In this document: one piece after another, positions 1 through 12,109 of the stretch
How positions within the stretch are numbered: position 1 is the stretch's first letter
How the letters are laid out: every line of letters starts with the position of its first letter
DNA from: Asparagopsis taxiformis
Lineage: Eukaryota > Rhodophyta > Florideophyceae > Bonnemaisoniales > Bonnemaisoniaceae
Assembly: GCA_030407315.1 (NCBI GenBank)
Contig: JALQPE010003270.1
Coordinates: 36,520 to 100,519 of the forward strand
Direction of reading: 5' to 3'
DNA: 64,000 nt
Made by a program: the position numbers and the translations under genes
Notes under the pieces: model-generated
Told to the model about the DNA's origin: nothing
What the model saw: the letters and a program-made list of their open reading frames with translations, nothing else
Database searches by the model: none

Positions 1-60
1 CACATCCCTTATTCCTCTCTCCACCCTGTTCTCCTACCCTCACCGACCAACTCACCCAAG

Positions 61-1894
61 ATGCCGATCACCCGTACCGCCGCCTCGAAATACAACAAGT
101 TTGTACAGCGGTATGGCATCATAAAGGTCAAGGCTGGAATATCACAACAGATCGCGGACATCGGTCGAATGGTTCTGGAAACCTACCCAGTAATCGAACC
201 ATCACAATCGGCAACCAGCCCGCCGTCTATGCCTTCATCTGAAAGAGTCCTGTCACTTATCCAAAACCTCCTCCCACCTCCTTCGGAATTCTTCACTTCG
301 GAATTCTTCAAGCTTCCTCTATTCCCAGTAGCAATCCTCTACGACATTGCCGAGTTCTATGGCTGTCATGAAACCCCAGAAGAGTTCACAAACGAACTGA
401 GCCTCCCATCCGCAGACAAAAAGGACTTGAGCATGAAGACGATGATCTGGATGGCATACATTTTACGATGTGACTTGGAATCTACAACTCAGATCGTGAA
501 CATGTTCAAACTGTCTAGAAAAATCAGTCCCATGACGTTTGGATCGGCTACAACTCATGAATCGCCGAAAGAATTAGACACCCGCCACCCGGCCTCTCTG
601 GCTAAGATCAACCAGAAAAGGAATCCCCAAAGGGATGCTAACCGCGAGATAATTAATCATCCTGCGCCTCTACCTCCCTCATTCGAAGTTGAAACAGTTC
701 ACACAAGTCATAATGGAAACCACCCTCCATCCCTTGAGAATATCGCTAGTCAATCCGAACAGATACCTGCCCCCCCACATACCAGAAGCTGCTTCCACTG
801 GTGTACATAACATCAGAGGAGGATCGGGGAACATGATGGACGATTTCAGGAAGGCTGGATACGTTAGCCAGCACTTCAAAGACCGCAAGTTTACTTGCCA
901 CCTTGATCAGTCCATCGAACTATATCTCCGAGACTACAAGATATGTGCCCAACAAAATCAGTTATCTGAAAAGCAACGAGCAGACTATTTCATAAACATA
1001 ATGGATGGTCCTGCCCGTATCTTCTTCTTCAACAATGCTCGAGATGATATTTCATTCGATGATATGGCTGTTCTTATGCTAAGGGAATACGATTCGGTCG
1101 CAAGACAACTAAACGTCAAAGTAATTTTGGACTCACTCCGAATGTCCTCATTTATGAATGAAAACGACCTACACGACCCTCGTGAAGGACTGGCAAAATT
1201 GATCAACCGAATAGAAGAATTATCGCCCCAATGCCCGCAATACGCTAGATCCGAGGGAAACAAGATTGAATTCCTTCGGAAGGCCGTCATCGGTTTCAAA
1301 TGGTCGGAACAAGCCATACGGAACATTGTTTCTGCGCGGTACTCATTCAACCAATTCGTTACGGCACTTTTTGAAGGAATCCAGCTGGAATCCGATCTAA
1401 ACCACATGTCATCTAGAACGAACGTCGTGATAGATCAATACCACGATCAAACTCCGACAATCGACCATACCCGCTTCCAAATGTACGGGAGGAACCCTCG
1501 TCTCTTGCAGAGAAAACTCCGGCATTCCCGTGGAAAAGAAGTACCCCAAAACGGAACCAATCGATCCTTCGAAGAAAGCCGTTGTCGCGTAGAATGCCAC
1601 AAATGCAACCAACCGTGGTCACCCAGTCACCGTTGTGAGAGAGGAGCGATCCGCGACCACATCCGCAACAGAATCAAGAATGGAGAACCCTCCATTTACA
1701 TTATCACAGATTTGGTAAACGGAATGGAGGGAGATCTATCAGACACCTGCGACGATAGTCATAATGAGGATAGGTATACCTCTGAAGAGATTGATACTCA
1801 ATTCACAGAGCTTCAGCTGTTTGATAACTTAGCTGGAAGCGAAGGAGACCATCAGCCACACCACAGCCTGGTTGAGGAGGCCGACAAGGATTGA
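61..1894 (+). pseudogene. gag: copia gag (two overlapping frames)
   Basis: An open frame from ATG 61 ends at 810 and overlaps a second open frame (689-1894) in the +1 phase, which suggests one gag broken by a frameshift, although a programmed shift cannot be excluded. The second frame has a helical capsid-like stretch followed near 1590-1635 by a zinc-knuckle-like run with the pattern C-x2-C then a longer spacer and H-x-C, starting CHKCNQPW. The spacing is looser than the usual C-x2-C-x4-H-x4-C. The product would be the structural protein of the virus-like particle. The polar, acidic tail after the knuckle has no recognised motif. Confidence 0.6.
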
Positions 1895-2080
1895 TATACG
1901 CATTTTCTCTCCGCACCAGAACGACAGATAAGTCGCTCACCGAGTCAGACTGCACCATTTTTCGTTAAGGCGCCGTGGCAAACTGCCTCAACCGCGGCGC
2001 CTGAACAATGGCGAGCCCGACCACCGGGCAACTCACCCGAGGCGTAAAAGGATAAACGAAATCGATTTTGCCGCAATACA

Positions 2081-3310
2081 TATTTCGAAGGTTTCGAAAG
2101 AGACCAAATTACCAAAACCACCTGGTTTTGTGTCGACATTGGAGCACCACGCTCTGTTGTAGGAAACAAGGAACTCGGTCGCATATTGAAGGACCTGGGA
2201 ATTACGAAAGTTATGCCCAAGAGATCAGGGAATAGATTCCGCTTCGCAGATACAACATTCAACTCGCTTGGATCTGTCGTAGTGGATCTGCACACCCCAC
2301 CAGGTGTCAAACCAATCCCTGTTACATTGGATATCGTTCCCGCCGATGTACCCGCTCTGCTGGGGATGGACTTCCTTGACAGAGAATCCTTAACACCCGA
2401 TACAGTCTCTAAGCGACTGATAAAAAGGGTTGCGGTCGAAAAACCAGGCAAACCTACGATATACCTTGACGAGTGGCACATTCCAATGTTCAGATCCGCC
2501 AGTAACCACTCTTATGTAGCAGTAAGATCCCCGAAAGACTCTTACTTCACCATATCTCAACTTGTCAAACTACACAAACAGTTCTTCCACCCTTCATCGG
2601 AGAAGCTCTTCAACTTACTCAAGCGTGCTAGACCAGAGGAAGCCTCGCCAGAGTGCCTACGGATACTAGAAGATATTTGTCATCGCTGTGATCCCTGCCA
2701 ACGAATTAGGAACGCTCCAACCCGCTTTCGGGTATCCTTCGGGGCCTAGAACGTTCGCTTAAACGGACGTATCATGATGGATATCATGTACTTGGATGGA
2801 AGACTAGTGTTACACATAGTGGATGGAGAGACTAAGTTTAGCGCCGCTCGTTTCTTACCCGATATCTCCACAAAGACAGTGTGGACTACCATCCTAGAAT
2901 GCTGGGCGACTATCTAAACTGGCTTTCCGAACCGCATGCTAGTTGACCAAGGAAGCAGCTTCGGCCAGAGTAGCGATGGTATGTTCGTGCACATGGCCGA
3001 AAACGCCAACGTGCAGGTGGAGAAGACCGGGATCGAAGCACACTCCAGTCTTGGGGTTGGCGAACGCTTCCACGAGCCTCTGCGTCGAATATATCGAAAG
3101 ATCAAGACCGAACATCCGACTGCCAACAGTGAACTCTCTCTTGCCCTGTCTATCAAGGCAATGAACGACACATTGGGTCCAAAGGGGCTTGTTCCGTCAG
3201 CCCCCGTCTTCGGTGAGTTCCCAAAGATGGTCACCCGCTCGGAGATACCTTCGCAACGAGCCACTCTACTCGACCGCTCACAATCGCTGCAACTGCGAGG
3301 CGTGAAGTAG
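2081..3310 (+). pseudogene. pol: copia protease and integrase, with stops
   Basis: The aspartic protease active-site region reads VDIGAPRSVVG at about 2132, with DIGA in place of the usual DTGA/DSGA, followed by the ALLGMDFL strand. Next comes the pre-integrase zinc-binding region (histidines near 2570-2590, CHRCDPC near 2680) and the integrase core, with acidic residues around 2780-2820, LVDQG at 2938 and an ERFHE glutamate near 3060. TAG at 2747-2749, TAA near 2916 and TAG at 3308-3310 interrupt the same frame. The protein cannot be made as one polyprotein. Confidence 0.7.
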
Positions 3311-3318
3311 AGAGAATC

Positions 3319-4442
3319 ATGGCAAAACTCCGCGTAGACCGTCCATTAAAGCACACTACCCCTCCATCTTCCTCCTCCCACTACAATCCTGGAGACAAGG
3401 TGCTGGTTTGGAGGGAGAAGATGGTTGAGAATCGTATTGGAGAATGGATTGGTCCCTTTTCTGTCGTCGACTTCGCTGCAGACAAAAAGCTAGTTTTTGT
3501 TAGAGGCACCGAAGTAGGTCCGGCGAGACCATTCTGCATTTCACAAGTGAAGCCCTACCTCTCCCCCGAAGTGATTGCTCACAGCTTTATCTCAGAACTC
3601 CATCATGAGCTCACGACTTTTAGAGATGATGATGACCCAGAAGAAGTTTTGATAACTGAAATAATTAGCAAAACTGACCCGCGCGCATCGTCGACCAGAA
3701 TGAGTATAGCTAAGAGCAGGGAGATCCAGAACTTGATCAATCGGGGGACATTCAGGGTGATTATGAAAGAGGATGTACCAAAAGACGCCAATATCCTTTC
3801 AGGTCGCTTCGTCCTCGCGATCAAGTCCACTGAAGACGGTTTTATAAAATTCAAAGCCAGATATGTAATAGGGGGACATCGTGATCGATATAAGAATATG
3901 ATGGTGCATAGCGCGACGACCTTGCAGCCACAATCTATTCGTGTTCTCCTTGCAATTGCGTCAATGATGAAGCTCGATGTTTGGACCTCCGATGTACGTC
4001 AAGCCTACCTCCAATCGGCTGAGGCGCTATCTCGGAAAATATACATCAGTAACCCCGTCCCCGAGTTCGAGCTTGAACGCAACCAGTGTCTCGAGCTAGT
4101 GAAACCCCTGTATGGGTTGTGTGAGTCCGGTGATCTTTGGCACGCCACACTGGACAACCACCACCGGAAGGACCTTAACATGCGTCCACTCAAATCCGAC
4201 CCCGCACTCTATGCACCATTCAGAGACGGGAAACTTTCAGGACTCAGTGGGGGATATGTAGATGACCTCATCCGAGCCGGGAACCAGGAATTCAGGAATC
4301 TATCTAATCTGACCAAGGCGAATTTGAGATGGCAGAAGACGAAGGCCTGCCTTGCGACTTCACTGGATTTAGGTTATCCTTCGGTGAAGACGATAGGACA
4401 CAACAGGACCAGCATTCGTACCTCCGTAAACTGGAGCAGATG
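3319..4442 (+). pseudogene. pol: copia integrase C-terminus and reverse transcriptase, cut by element A
   Basis: This is a different frame from the integrase core. It begins with the integrase C-terminal segment (GDKVLVWREK, then EWIGPFSVVDF). The copia-type RT follows: an AKSREIQNLI block, the FKARYVIGGH region, LDVWTSDVRQAYLQ containing the first catalytic aspartate, KPLYGLCESGDLW, and the YVDD catalytic motif at 4254-4265. The frame shifts near 4340. The reading continues to 4442, where the LTR of element A begins, and resumes at 17577 after the second copy of the AGATG duplication. Confidence 0.75.
4438..4442. repeat. Target-site duplication of element A, left copy (AGATG)
   Basis: AGATG directly precedes the LTR at 4443, and the same five bases directly follow the other LTR at 17572-17576. 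Five bases is the usual Ty3/gypsy duplication size. It fixes both ends of element A and shows the flanks were once contiguous copia sequence. Confidence 0.9.
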
Positions 4443-5249
4443 TGTGGTGCAATTTAAGTTGGTCGATGGAATCGATGCGAGCGCGCGCGTTTACGTTAGT
4501 CCGCAAGCATCCGTTTGAGTTAGTTTAGTAAGCGAGCGTACGCGTGGCGCCTTGATTACGTGTCACGGAGCGTCAATGCGAGCGCGTGCGCGCGTACGTT
4601 GCCACGAAACCGCGAGCCGCGCCACGTGTAGCGATTTCCGCGAATTTCCCTTTATTTCCCTTTTTGGGTTTTTATGACGAAAGTCTTTTTCCCAAAATAT
4701 TTCCCTTTTTGCGTGCGAGCGTGCGGCCGCCGCCGGCCGGCCACACAAGGACAGCCTGTCCCAAGTAAGTTAGCTATTAGTGGTCGCATGGCTTCGCACC
4801 CTACCAATAAACAGTCAGCACTTTCGCAGCAACGAGTTAAGCGTTGAGCGCGTCGCGAGGACCGATTGCGTTACGACGTTGCGTGCGGATTGCTCACGAT
4901 CGCCGACGTACGTGCGCGCGCGCCGCGTTTACCGACCGTCGAATTGCGTCGCACCGCGAGACCGCGCATTGCGTCGCATACCGCTAGGCCAGGGATTTAC
5001 GACCCCTGCGTGGATCGTGTTGAGCTCGAGTTTACTCGGTGATCTCACCCTGAGATCACGGCTTGCGCCGGCCCGCGAATCCCGTGTTGCGATCGACCCT
5101 GCGCGTTCCGCCGTTGTACCACCCGATCGCCTCCGCGACCGAGCGACGTGCGAAACGCAAGTTCACGAGCGCGTTACGGTTCAACACGCCCTGACAAGGC
5201 AAGCGATTCTAGAACTCTCTTAGTGACCGCCATCCCGGCTGGTCCTACA
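4443..5249 (+). repeat. 5' LTR of element A
   Basis: The repeat starts TGTGGTGCAA, ends GGTCCTACA (TG...CA), and recurs at 16764-17571. A polyadenylation hexamer AATAAA lies at 4806-4811, marking the probable R region. An open stretch of 147 codons (4780-5223) occurs in both LTRs and has no coding signature. Element B carries a related LTR, roughly 85-90% similar by eye. Confidence 0.95.
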
Positions 5250-5251
5250 AC

Positions 5252-5264
5252 TGGTCCCTCGACC
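5252..5264 (+). other. Primer binding site of element A
   Basis: TGGTCCCTCGACC begins two bases after the LTR. The leading TGG pairs with the CCA end of a tRNA, as in most LTR elements. Element B has TGGTCTCTCGACC at the same offset. I cannot name the tRNA. Confidence 0.75.
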
Positions 5265-5826
5265 TAGAATTGCGCGAACCGACGTGCGAACTCAGCGAAG
5301 AACAGAAACTCCGCTTGGGGAAACACGGGACGCCAAACCTATCGCTTACTCTAACTTTCCCTTTCTCCGTTCGTCGTGCGCGACAGCGAGGGCGATTGAC
5401 GCGTGTGCGCGTATCGCTATCCCGGAAGCGGTGCTACAGCCTCTCTGGTTTTGTATAACTACCCTACCTCTACTACAACGATTCGCAGCGCGGAACGACG
5501 CGATCAACGACGCAGCGCGTGCGCGCGCTAGTTCGCAACCCTAACGCGGGTTCGGCGGTGCCGAAAATATTGGGTTCGCAGACGGTCGAGACCCGTCTCC
5601 GCGCGTTCCGAGCGAGGAAGAAGCCCTCCTGCGAGCGAACTCGTCCCCCTCACCCCTACTACGCGCGCCCGATACGCAGACACTTTTCGGGAAGCGCTTC
5701 CCTTTTTACTTGCCAATTTTTCGACGCGCCGACGCGAGATTTTGACGCGCGCCGAATTCCCCTTTCTCCCTTCCCATCATCCCTTTTTCCCTTTTCCCTA
5801 GGCGACGATCGAACGCGACCGCGCCG
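5265..5826 (+). other. Leader of element A, no gene seen
   Basis: This is about 560 bases between primer site and gag start, matched by a similar leader in element B. Short open frames here are not conserved with gag. It probably holds the packaging signal. A polypyrimidine-rich stretch (around 5760-5800) lies just before the gag ATG. Confidence 0.6.
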
Positions 5827-7863
5827 ATGGATCCCCCTACGCGCGTGCGATCGAACGCGCCGACCGAACCGCCGCCAGTCGCGTCGCAAACGCACGCAGT
5901 CGACGCACTGGTCGCTTCACACATCCCTGACCCTACCGCTTCCCCGTGGCCGCCGCTACCGACGCAAGCGCTCGCGAGCATCGACGACAACGCGCAAACG
6001 TCCGACGATGGCGCCGCAACGAAGCGCGAAGCCGAGTTCCGCGTTTCCGACGTGCACGCTACGCCGTCCGCAACGCTTCCGAGCTTGGTTCGACAAGTAG
6101 TGGACGACCCTACGTTCCAATGCATGCTCCAGGCTGAAGTACGAGCTGCGGTGGACCGCGCTATCAAAAGCCAATCACGTGGATTGACGGCTCAGATGAG
6201 GGCGCAAGTCCACAACCTAATCGTCACTACGATGGACTCCCGCGAGGAGCACAACACCGACCGCGCGAGCGTCGTTACGCGCGAAAACCGAACGCGAACC
6301 GCAGCGCGCGCGACTCCGACGAACTACGCGCGTAACGCGGATCCCGAAGGATGGCTGGAACTGGCGCGCCAGGACCTGTCATTCGATGATCACCCGCGCT
6401 CGAATAGCGACGACGGACCCGCGCACCCCGGGCTGGTAGAGATCCAGCCGTTGAACGAGCTGTTCACGCGCGCGCTTTCGTACCGCACGTATCGCTTTCG
6501 AAATACGGACCGCGCGTTTAATCGGGAAATCGCGAGCGAACTGGCCAACACTGCGAAGATGGTGCGCCATTCTATGCAAGGAGAGAATTTCACGGGCACT
6601 GACGGAATCGCGGTACTATCGTTTCTGAAGTACTTCAAGAGCGCATGCGACGACACCGGCGTATCCGAAGGCGCAGCGCTGCCGATTCTCAAGTATTTCC
6701 TGGCCGACGAAGCGCGCGACACGTTCCAAACGTACGTGGGACGAACGTTCCGAGGAACGCGCGCGGGCGTCGATTCGATTACGTGCTACGCGGAAGCCGT
6801 TCAGTGGCTCTTACTACCCTACGCGCGCGAAGGCGACGTTGCGCAAGCGTACCGCGACGTGGCGCAACAAACGCAAGACCCGAAGGAAACCGAAACGCAA
6901 TTCGCTACGCGATTACGACGACGAGCGCTGCGCTGCGGCGACGCGTTTAGCGAGCGAACGCTTGTTTCTATTTTCGTCGATGGTCTACACCCCTACGCGC
7001 AACACCTCGTGCGGGACGCGCTGTCTCGCGACCCGCGTCGATACACCTTTCGAGAGCTAGTCTCTATGGCGCAGAGCCACGGGGACACGCACCGAGCGAT
7101 GACGCCGACGACGAGCGCGCGACCGCTACTGCGACGAACGCCTGCGCTCTACGTAGACGAGGACGAGACACCAATGATGCAAGCTCTGACCGTGGGGCAC
7201 ACCCCACCATCAGGCTTCTCATCGCCAAACGTCTCAACCTCCGCCGCGACACCGCACGCTCCGCGCGAACGGAAGTTCTCGACTCCGAGCCCCATGCGAA
7301 GTCCGACCTCGCTTGGCACTCCTTCGTCGAATTACCGCACGCCACGCTCGCGCGACGCCTCGCCCGCCGACCGCTCACGACGCACTGCGCATACCGACGA
7401 CCGGGAACGCGAACGCGCGGGACCGTACACGGCGCACATACCGCGCGCGACTTACCCACCGCCTATCGTGAGGCAGACGGCACCGGCCGACACGTCTCGC
7501 ACGGCAGCGTTCCGATGCCTGATATGCAGGAAGTTCGGGCACCCGATGGTGAATTGCCCACTGCTCTCGTCCGAGCAGCAGGCCGCGATTCGCGAAATGC
7601 ATAGCCACGCGCGCCTAACGCCCGAAGAACTGAACCTGCAGCGCAACGTTTAGGTCTTCGAAGTCTCCGCGCACGCCGACGCGAACGAGAGCGAGCGACA
7701 GCGCGTCGACGGCAACGAGCGAACGCGCGAAAACGAGGGCGAGGGCGAGCGCGAGCGCGAAAACGATCGGACGCGCGAATACGACGCGCATGACAGCGAG
7801 CAGCTCACGCCCCACTCGGTTCGTTTTGCAAAAGACCCGGGAAACGCCTACGAGGAGCCGTAG
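5827..7863 (+). pseudogene. gag: gag of element A, truncated by a nonsense codon
   Basis: The ATG at 5827 aligns with the intact 656-codon gag of element B. The protein has a proline-rich N-terminus, a central capsid-type helical region (around codons 190-400), a serine/arginine-rich linker and a C-x2-C-x4-H-x4-C zinc knuckle (CLICRKFGHPMVNC, bases 7516-7557). TAG at 7651-7653 replaces the CAG of element B, a C-to-T change, removing the last 70 or so codons. The original stop is at 7861-7863. The lost tail contains the frameshift heptamer, so ribosomes stopping at 7651 would never reach pol by frameshifting. Confidence 0.88.
7839..7845 (+). promoter_or_regulatory. -1 ribosomal frameshift heptamer GGGAAAC (gag-pol, element A)
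   Basis: In the gag frame the bases read G GGA AAC, the X-XXY-YYZ form of a -1 slippery site. After the slip, the frame continues without a stop into the protease at 7956 and beyond. Element B has the same heptamer in the same phase. The gag stop lies six codons downstream. Use of the site is inferred, not measured. Confidence 0.75.
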
Positions 7864-9123
7864 CGGGTGGGCCGGCTCCTCCTCACTCAACGGATACGCG
7901 ACGCGCGACGACGCAACCACCGCGCGAAAAACCGCCTCCGTTACCACCCGAAACAGTGGTCCTGTTTCAGACCCCTACCGCGAACTACAAACTCGAGACC
8001 CGCGTCGGGTATAATCAACGCACGGCCACCGCGGTGACCGCCGTGCTTGATACTGGCGCAGGCCCGAGCCTCATTCGCGAAAACGTACTAGGCGCCGACT
8101 GGAAGCACCACGCTACGCCGCCGACGCTGCGCTGCGCGATTATCGACGCGAACGGACGACGCCTCGCGCCAAACGCGTCGCTGCGACTTAGCGTTTTTCT
8201 AGGTGCCCGAGCGCACCTCCAAACCTTTTTGGTGATGCCACGTCTATCCGTCCCATGTATCTTGGGAGCGGACTTCATCGACCGCGTAGTCGAAATTATC
8301 TACACTGGACCGCAGCGCGCGTTGCGAACCCGCTATGGCGACCACGTCCCGATGCTTCCGCGTACGCCGACGAAACTGCGCCGCGCGCCGACCGCGAAGG
8401 CGACCCGACCCACAGGCTTCGCGCCTATTCGCGCTGCACGCCGCACATCGATTCCGCCGAACGCGACGCGAGCGATCGACGTTACCATGAGCGCTGAAGG
8501 GCGCTGCATTGTAGTTCCCGCGACTAACCTCTACGCACAGAAACTACTCCGTTTAACCAACGGGGAGACGCTGGTTCGAAGGAATGTACCCTTCCGAGTA
8601 CAGGTACACAACGCTGGCACTCGTCTACAAGTATTGCCCAAAGGCATGAAGGTGGCACCGCCGTGCCCAACCCCGTGGGGTGTCTACAAGTCGCTCAGGA
8701 AGCGCCGAGCCCGCAAGACCGACCGCCCGACGACGCGACGCGACGCAACGTTACGACACCGCCGGACCCGCGCGAAACCGACGAAATTGCGAACGCGACG
8801 CCGCCTTGGGAAGAACTCTTACGCGCGACGCTACGCGACGAGCGAGTAGACGACGACCTGCACGCGGAAATTATCGAGATGCTACGAAAGCATGAGCGCA
8901 TGTGGAACGGCACGCTGGGAGCCATTCACGCGACGGAGCACCGCATCGAGCTAGTTCCAGGGGCGACCCCCGTGAACCAACCGCTGTATCGCGCCGGGCA
9001 CGCGTCGCGCGAAATTATCCGTACGCAAGTGGACAAGATGCTCCGCGCGGGAGTAATCGAACCCGCTACGTCGGAATGGGCGAGCCCGGTCGTGGTCGTG
9101 CCGAAGAAGGACGGGACCTCCCG

Positions 9124-9334
9124 TGGACATTTGTATGTATTTTGAATTTGTGGAGGTGGATAAGAGTACCGCATGTTGAGTGGAGGATATCCGCCCTCGG
9201 GAAAATTAGCAAACCATGCTGAGTGGAGGAGTTCACGAATGTGATGCTGTCTGAGCATTCACCTCGTATTTGGAGCATACATAGAGGTTAATGGAATCAT
9301 CCGTGCCATAAATCCTTGAAAATGTCCACTAGGG
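9124..9334. mobile_element. 211-base MITE-like insertion inside pol of element A
   Basis: Element B is continuous across this point in RT, so the 211 bases are extra. They are flanked by TCCCG at 9119-9123 and 9335-9339, a likely target duplication. TGGACATTT at the left edge is matched by its inverse at 9320-9328, six bases short of the right edge. It has no coding content and is AT-richer than the host element. The class is unknown; a solo LTR of a very short element is an alternative. Confidence 0.6.
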
Positions 9335-12109
9335 TCCCGCTTCTGCATCGACTACCGCCGCTTGAACGCCGCCACCGTGAAGGACGCATACCCGATTCCG
9401 CGCATGGACGATTGCGTCGATTCGCTCGGTAACGCGACAGTTTTCACGACGCTGGATTGCAACTCGGGATACTGGCAAATTCCAGTAGCGCACGCCGACC
9501 GCGATAAGACTACGTTTACGTCGCACGTCGGTACGTATCGCTTCCGCCGCATGCCTTTCGGACTTTCGAACGCACCCGCGACGTTTCAGCGCGTGCTCGA
9601 CATTTTGCTCGCGAACGTGAAGTGGCAACATTGCCTTGTCTACCTGGATGACGTAATCATCTTCTCCGCCGATGTAAACGCGCACGTGCACCACATCGGC
9701 GAGATACTGGGAATCCTCGGACGCGCAGGCGTTTCGCTAAAATTCGCGAAGACTGAGTTCTTCAAGCGCTCGGTGGACTACCTGGGACATACTATTTCGC
9801 CTGGGAAGCTCTCCGTACCGACGACGAAGTGCGACGCGCTGCGCGATGCGACGTACCCGACGACGAAGACGCAGTTGCGAAGTTTCCTAGGAACTTGCAA
9901 CGTATACCGCCGATTCGTCGAAAAATTAGCGTTCGTCGCGGCGCCGCTTACGCAGTTGCTAAAGAAGGACCAAGGAGACAGCTTACCCGCGCCGACGCCG
10001 GAGCAAACGCGCGCGTTCGAATCATTGCGACAAGCGATGCTGTCTCCGCCAATCCTCCGTCTACCGCGCGAAGGGCACCCGTATGTGCTCGATACAGACG
10101 CGTCGCAAGGGCAAATCGGATGCGCGCTACTTCAGCTAGACGCGGACGACGACGTACTACATCCAGTCGGATACTGGTCGCGCACGCTTAACGACGCGGA
10201 GCGCAACTATTCGACGACGGAACGCGAATGCCTCGCAGTCGTATGGGCAGTCTTGCTATTACGCGCGTACTTGGAAGGACGAAAGTTCACGGTTCGCACC
10301 GATCACAATTCGTTGCGTTGGATTCTGAACATGACGTCCGCGGAAGGACGACTCGCGCGCTGGCGACTGCGACTCGCCGAGTTCGAATTCGACGTCGAAT
10401 ACAAGAAGGGAAAACGCCACGTTATCGCCGACGCGCTCTCGCGAATGGCCACGCGAAGCTGCGACGAGACGGAAATACCGGACGAGATACCCTGCTTCGG
10501 CGCCGCGAACATCGTCGAACCGCACGCGAACGCATGCGACCGAACCGACGCTGCGCTACTATGCGACTACGCAGAATACTACCCGAGCTTGGCCTGCTTA
10601 CTGGCAACTCGGTCGTGTATTGAGCCGCCCGTATCCACTGACGAGTGGATTCGCGAACAGGCGACGGACGAATTCTGCCAGAACGCGAGACGCGAACGTC
10701 GAAACCGCGCCGCGATCGCGCTTCCATCTGTCCCCCGACGGGATACTCATGAGGACCGCTCCGCTCGACGACGCGACGCAGATAGTCGTTCCCGAAGCGA
10801 TAAAAGGACGTATTCTGCGAGCGAACCATTACGCGGTAACTGCAGGACACCCGGGCGCGCGACGCATGTACGACGCAATTCGACGCGCGTATTACTGGCC
10901 GATGATGATCGTAGACGTCTACACCACGGTGAGGCAATGCGATGCGTGCGCGCGCAACCGCGTTACGCAATATCGCCATACGAACGCCCTGAAGCTATTC
11001 CCCGCTACGCGCCCGCTCGAAGACGTCGCTATCGATATTCTGGGACCGCTGCCCGAGACCCCGCGCCAACGCCGCTTCGTACTCGTAATCGCCGATCGCT
11101 ACAGTAAGCTCTGTCGACTCATCGCGCTCGGACGCGTATCCGCGCTCGCCGTCGCAAAAGCGTTTTGCCGAGATTGGGTCTTCGTTTACGGACCGCCGCG
11201 CACGCTACTTTCAGATAACGGACCGCAGTTCCGCTGGAAGCTGTTTCAGGAAACGTGCGCGCTAATGGGAACGCGTAAAATCTTCACGACTACCTATCAC
11301 CCGCAATCGAACGGGCAGGTCGAGCGCATGAACCGCACCATCGTCGCGACGCTGCGCCACTACGTCGACGAAGAGCGAAAGAATTGGGACGAGCACCTAG
11401 ACGCGCTGGCGTACGCATACAACCGCGCGATACACCGCTCGACGAATACGTCGCCGTTCGAACTCACGCTCACGCGCTACCCCGTATCGCTGGGGACGGA
11501 GCAGGTCGACACGATTCGCAGTACGCCGTTCCTCCGCATGGAGTTTCTCGCAAAGCTATCCGACGCGTACGCGCGCGCCGCGAACGCGCTGAAGAAAGCG
11601 CAGGCGAGATACAAACGCGACTTCGACCGCGGCGCACGCACGGTGAACAAGAGCATCAAGGTTGGCGACCAAGTATATCTGGACACTCGCGCGGGAGCGA
11701 CGACACGAACGCAGCGCGACGTGACGAACGCGTATTCGATGACGCACGCAAGGTAAATCCTGAAGCAGGATATGGGACGCGGGAGTTCATGATTGACAGA
11801 TTGACGGCTGAAGGTGTCGACGACACCGGTGCGCCCGTATCTCGTGTCCGCTGGAAGGGCTTCTCTCCGCGCGACGACACTTGGGAGCCCGAAAGCTCGT
11901 TACCCGCGCCCATCGTTGCCCGTTTCCGCCGCGACCGCGGACGCTCCGCCTCTGAAAACACTGCGCGTAACACCGAGGTTGACGCCACGTCACCGCGCAA
12001 TCGTAGGAAGCGACCGGCACGCGGCGACGCCCCACGTACAACGCCGCCTAGCCGCGCAAGCGCGCGCATCGCGAGTCGACGAACGCCTTCGCACGCACCG
12101 CGCAACTGA

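Larger units (their letters stand above)
7839..12109 (+). pseudogene. pol: pol of element A: PR-RT-RNase H-INT-chromodomain, broken
   Basis: The domains run as follows: aspartic protease (VLDTGAG near 8050), RT with YLDD at 9641-9652, RNase H (LDTDAS, then TDHNSLRW), integrase with an HHCC zinc finger and the D, D, E core residues (VAIDILG, LLSDNGPQF, NGQVERMN), and a chromodomain (VRWKG, then DDTWEP) near 11850-11890. Compared with element B it has a one-base loss near 8655, a 211-base insertion at 9124, a one-base gain near 10692 and a deletion of about 230 bases near 11721 that removes the GPF region of the integrase C-terminus. It keeps an RT thumb segment of about 58 codons that element B lacks. 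Confidence 0.9.

Noticed and set aside
4780..5223. 147-codon frame found in both LTRs of element A (also 17102-17545)
   Set aside because: It is identical because the LTRs are identical; CpG-rich, stop-poor DNA explains the opening.
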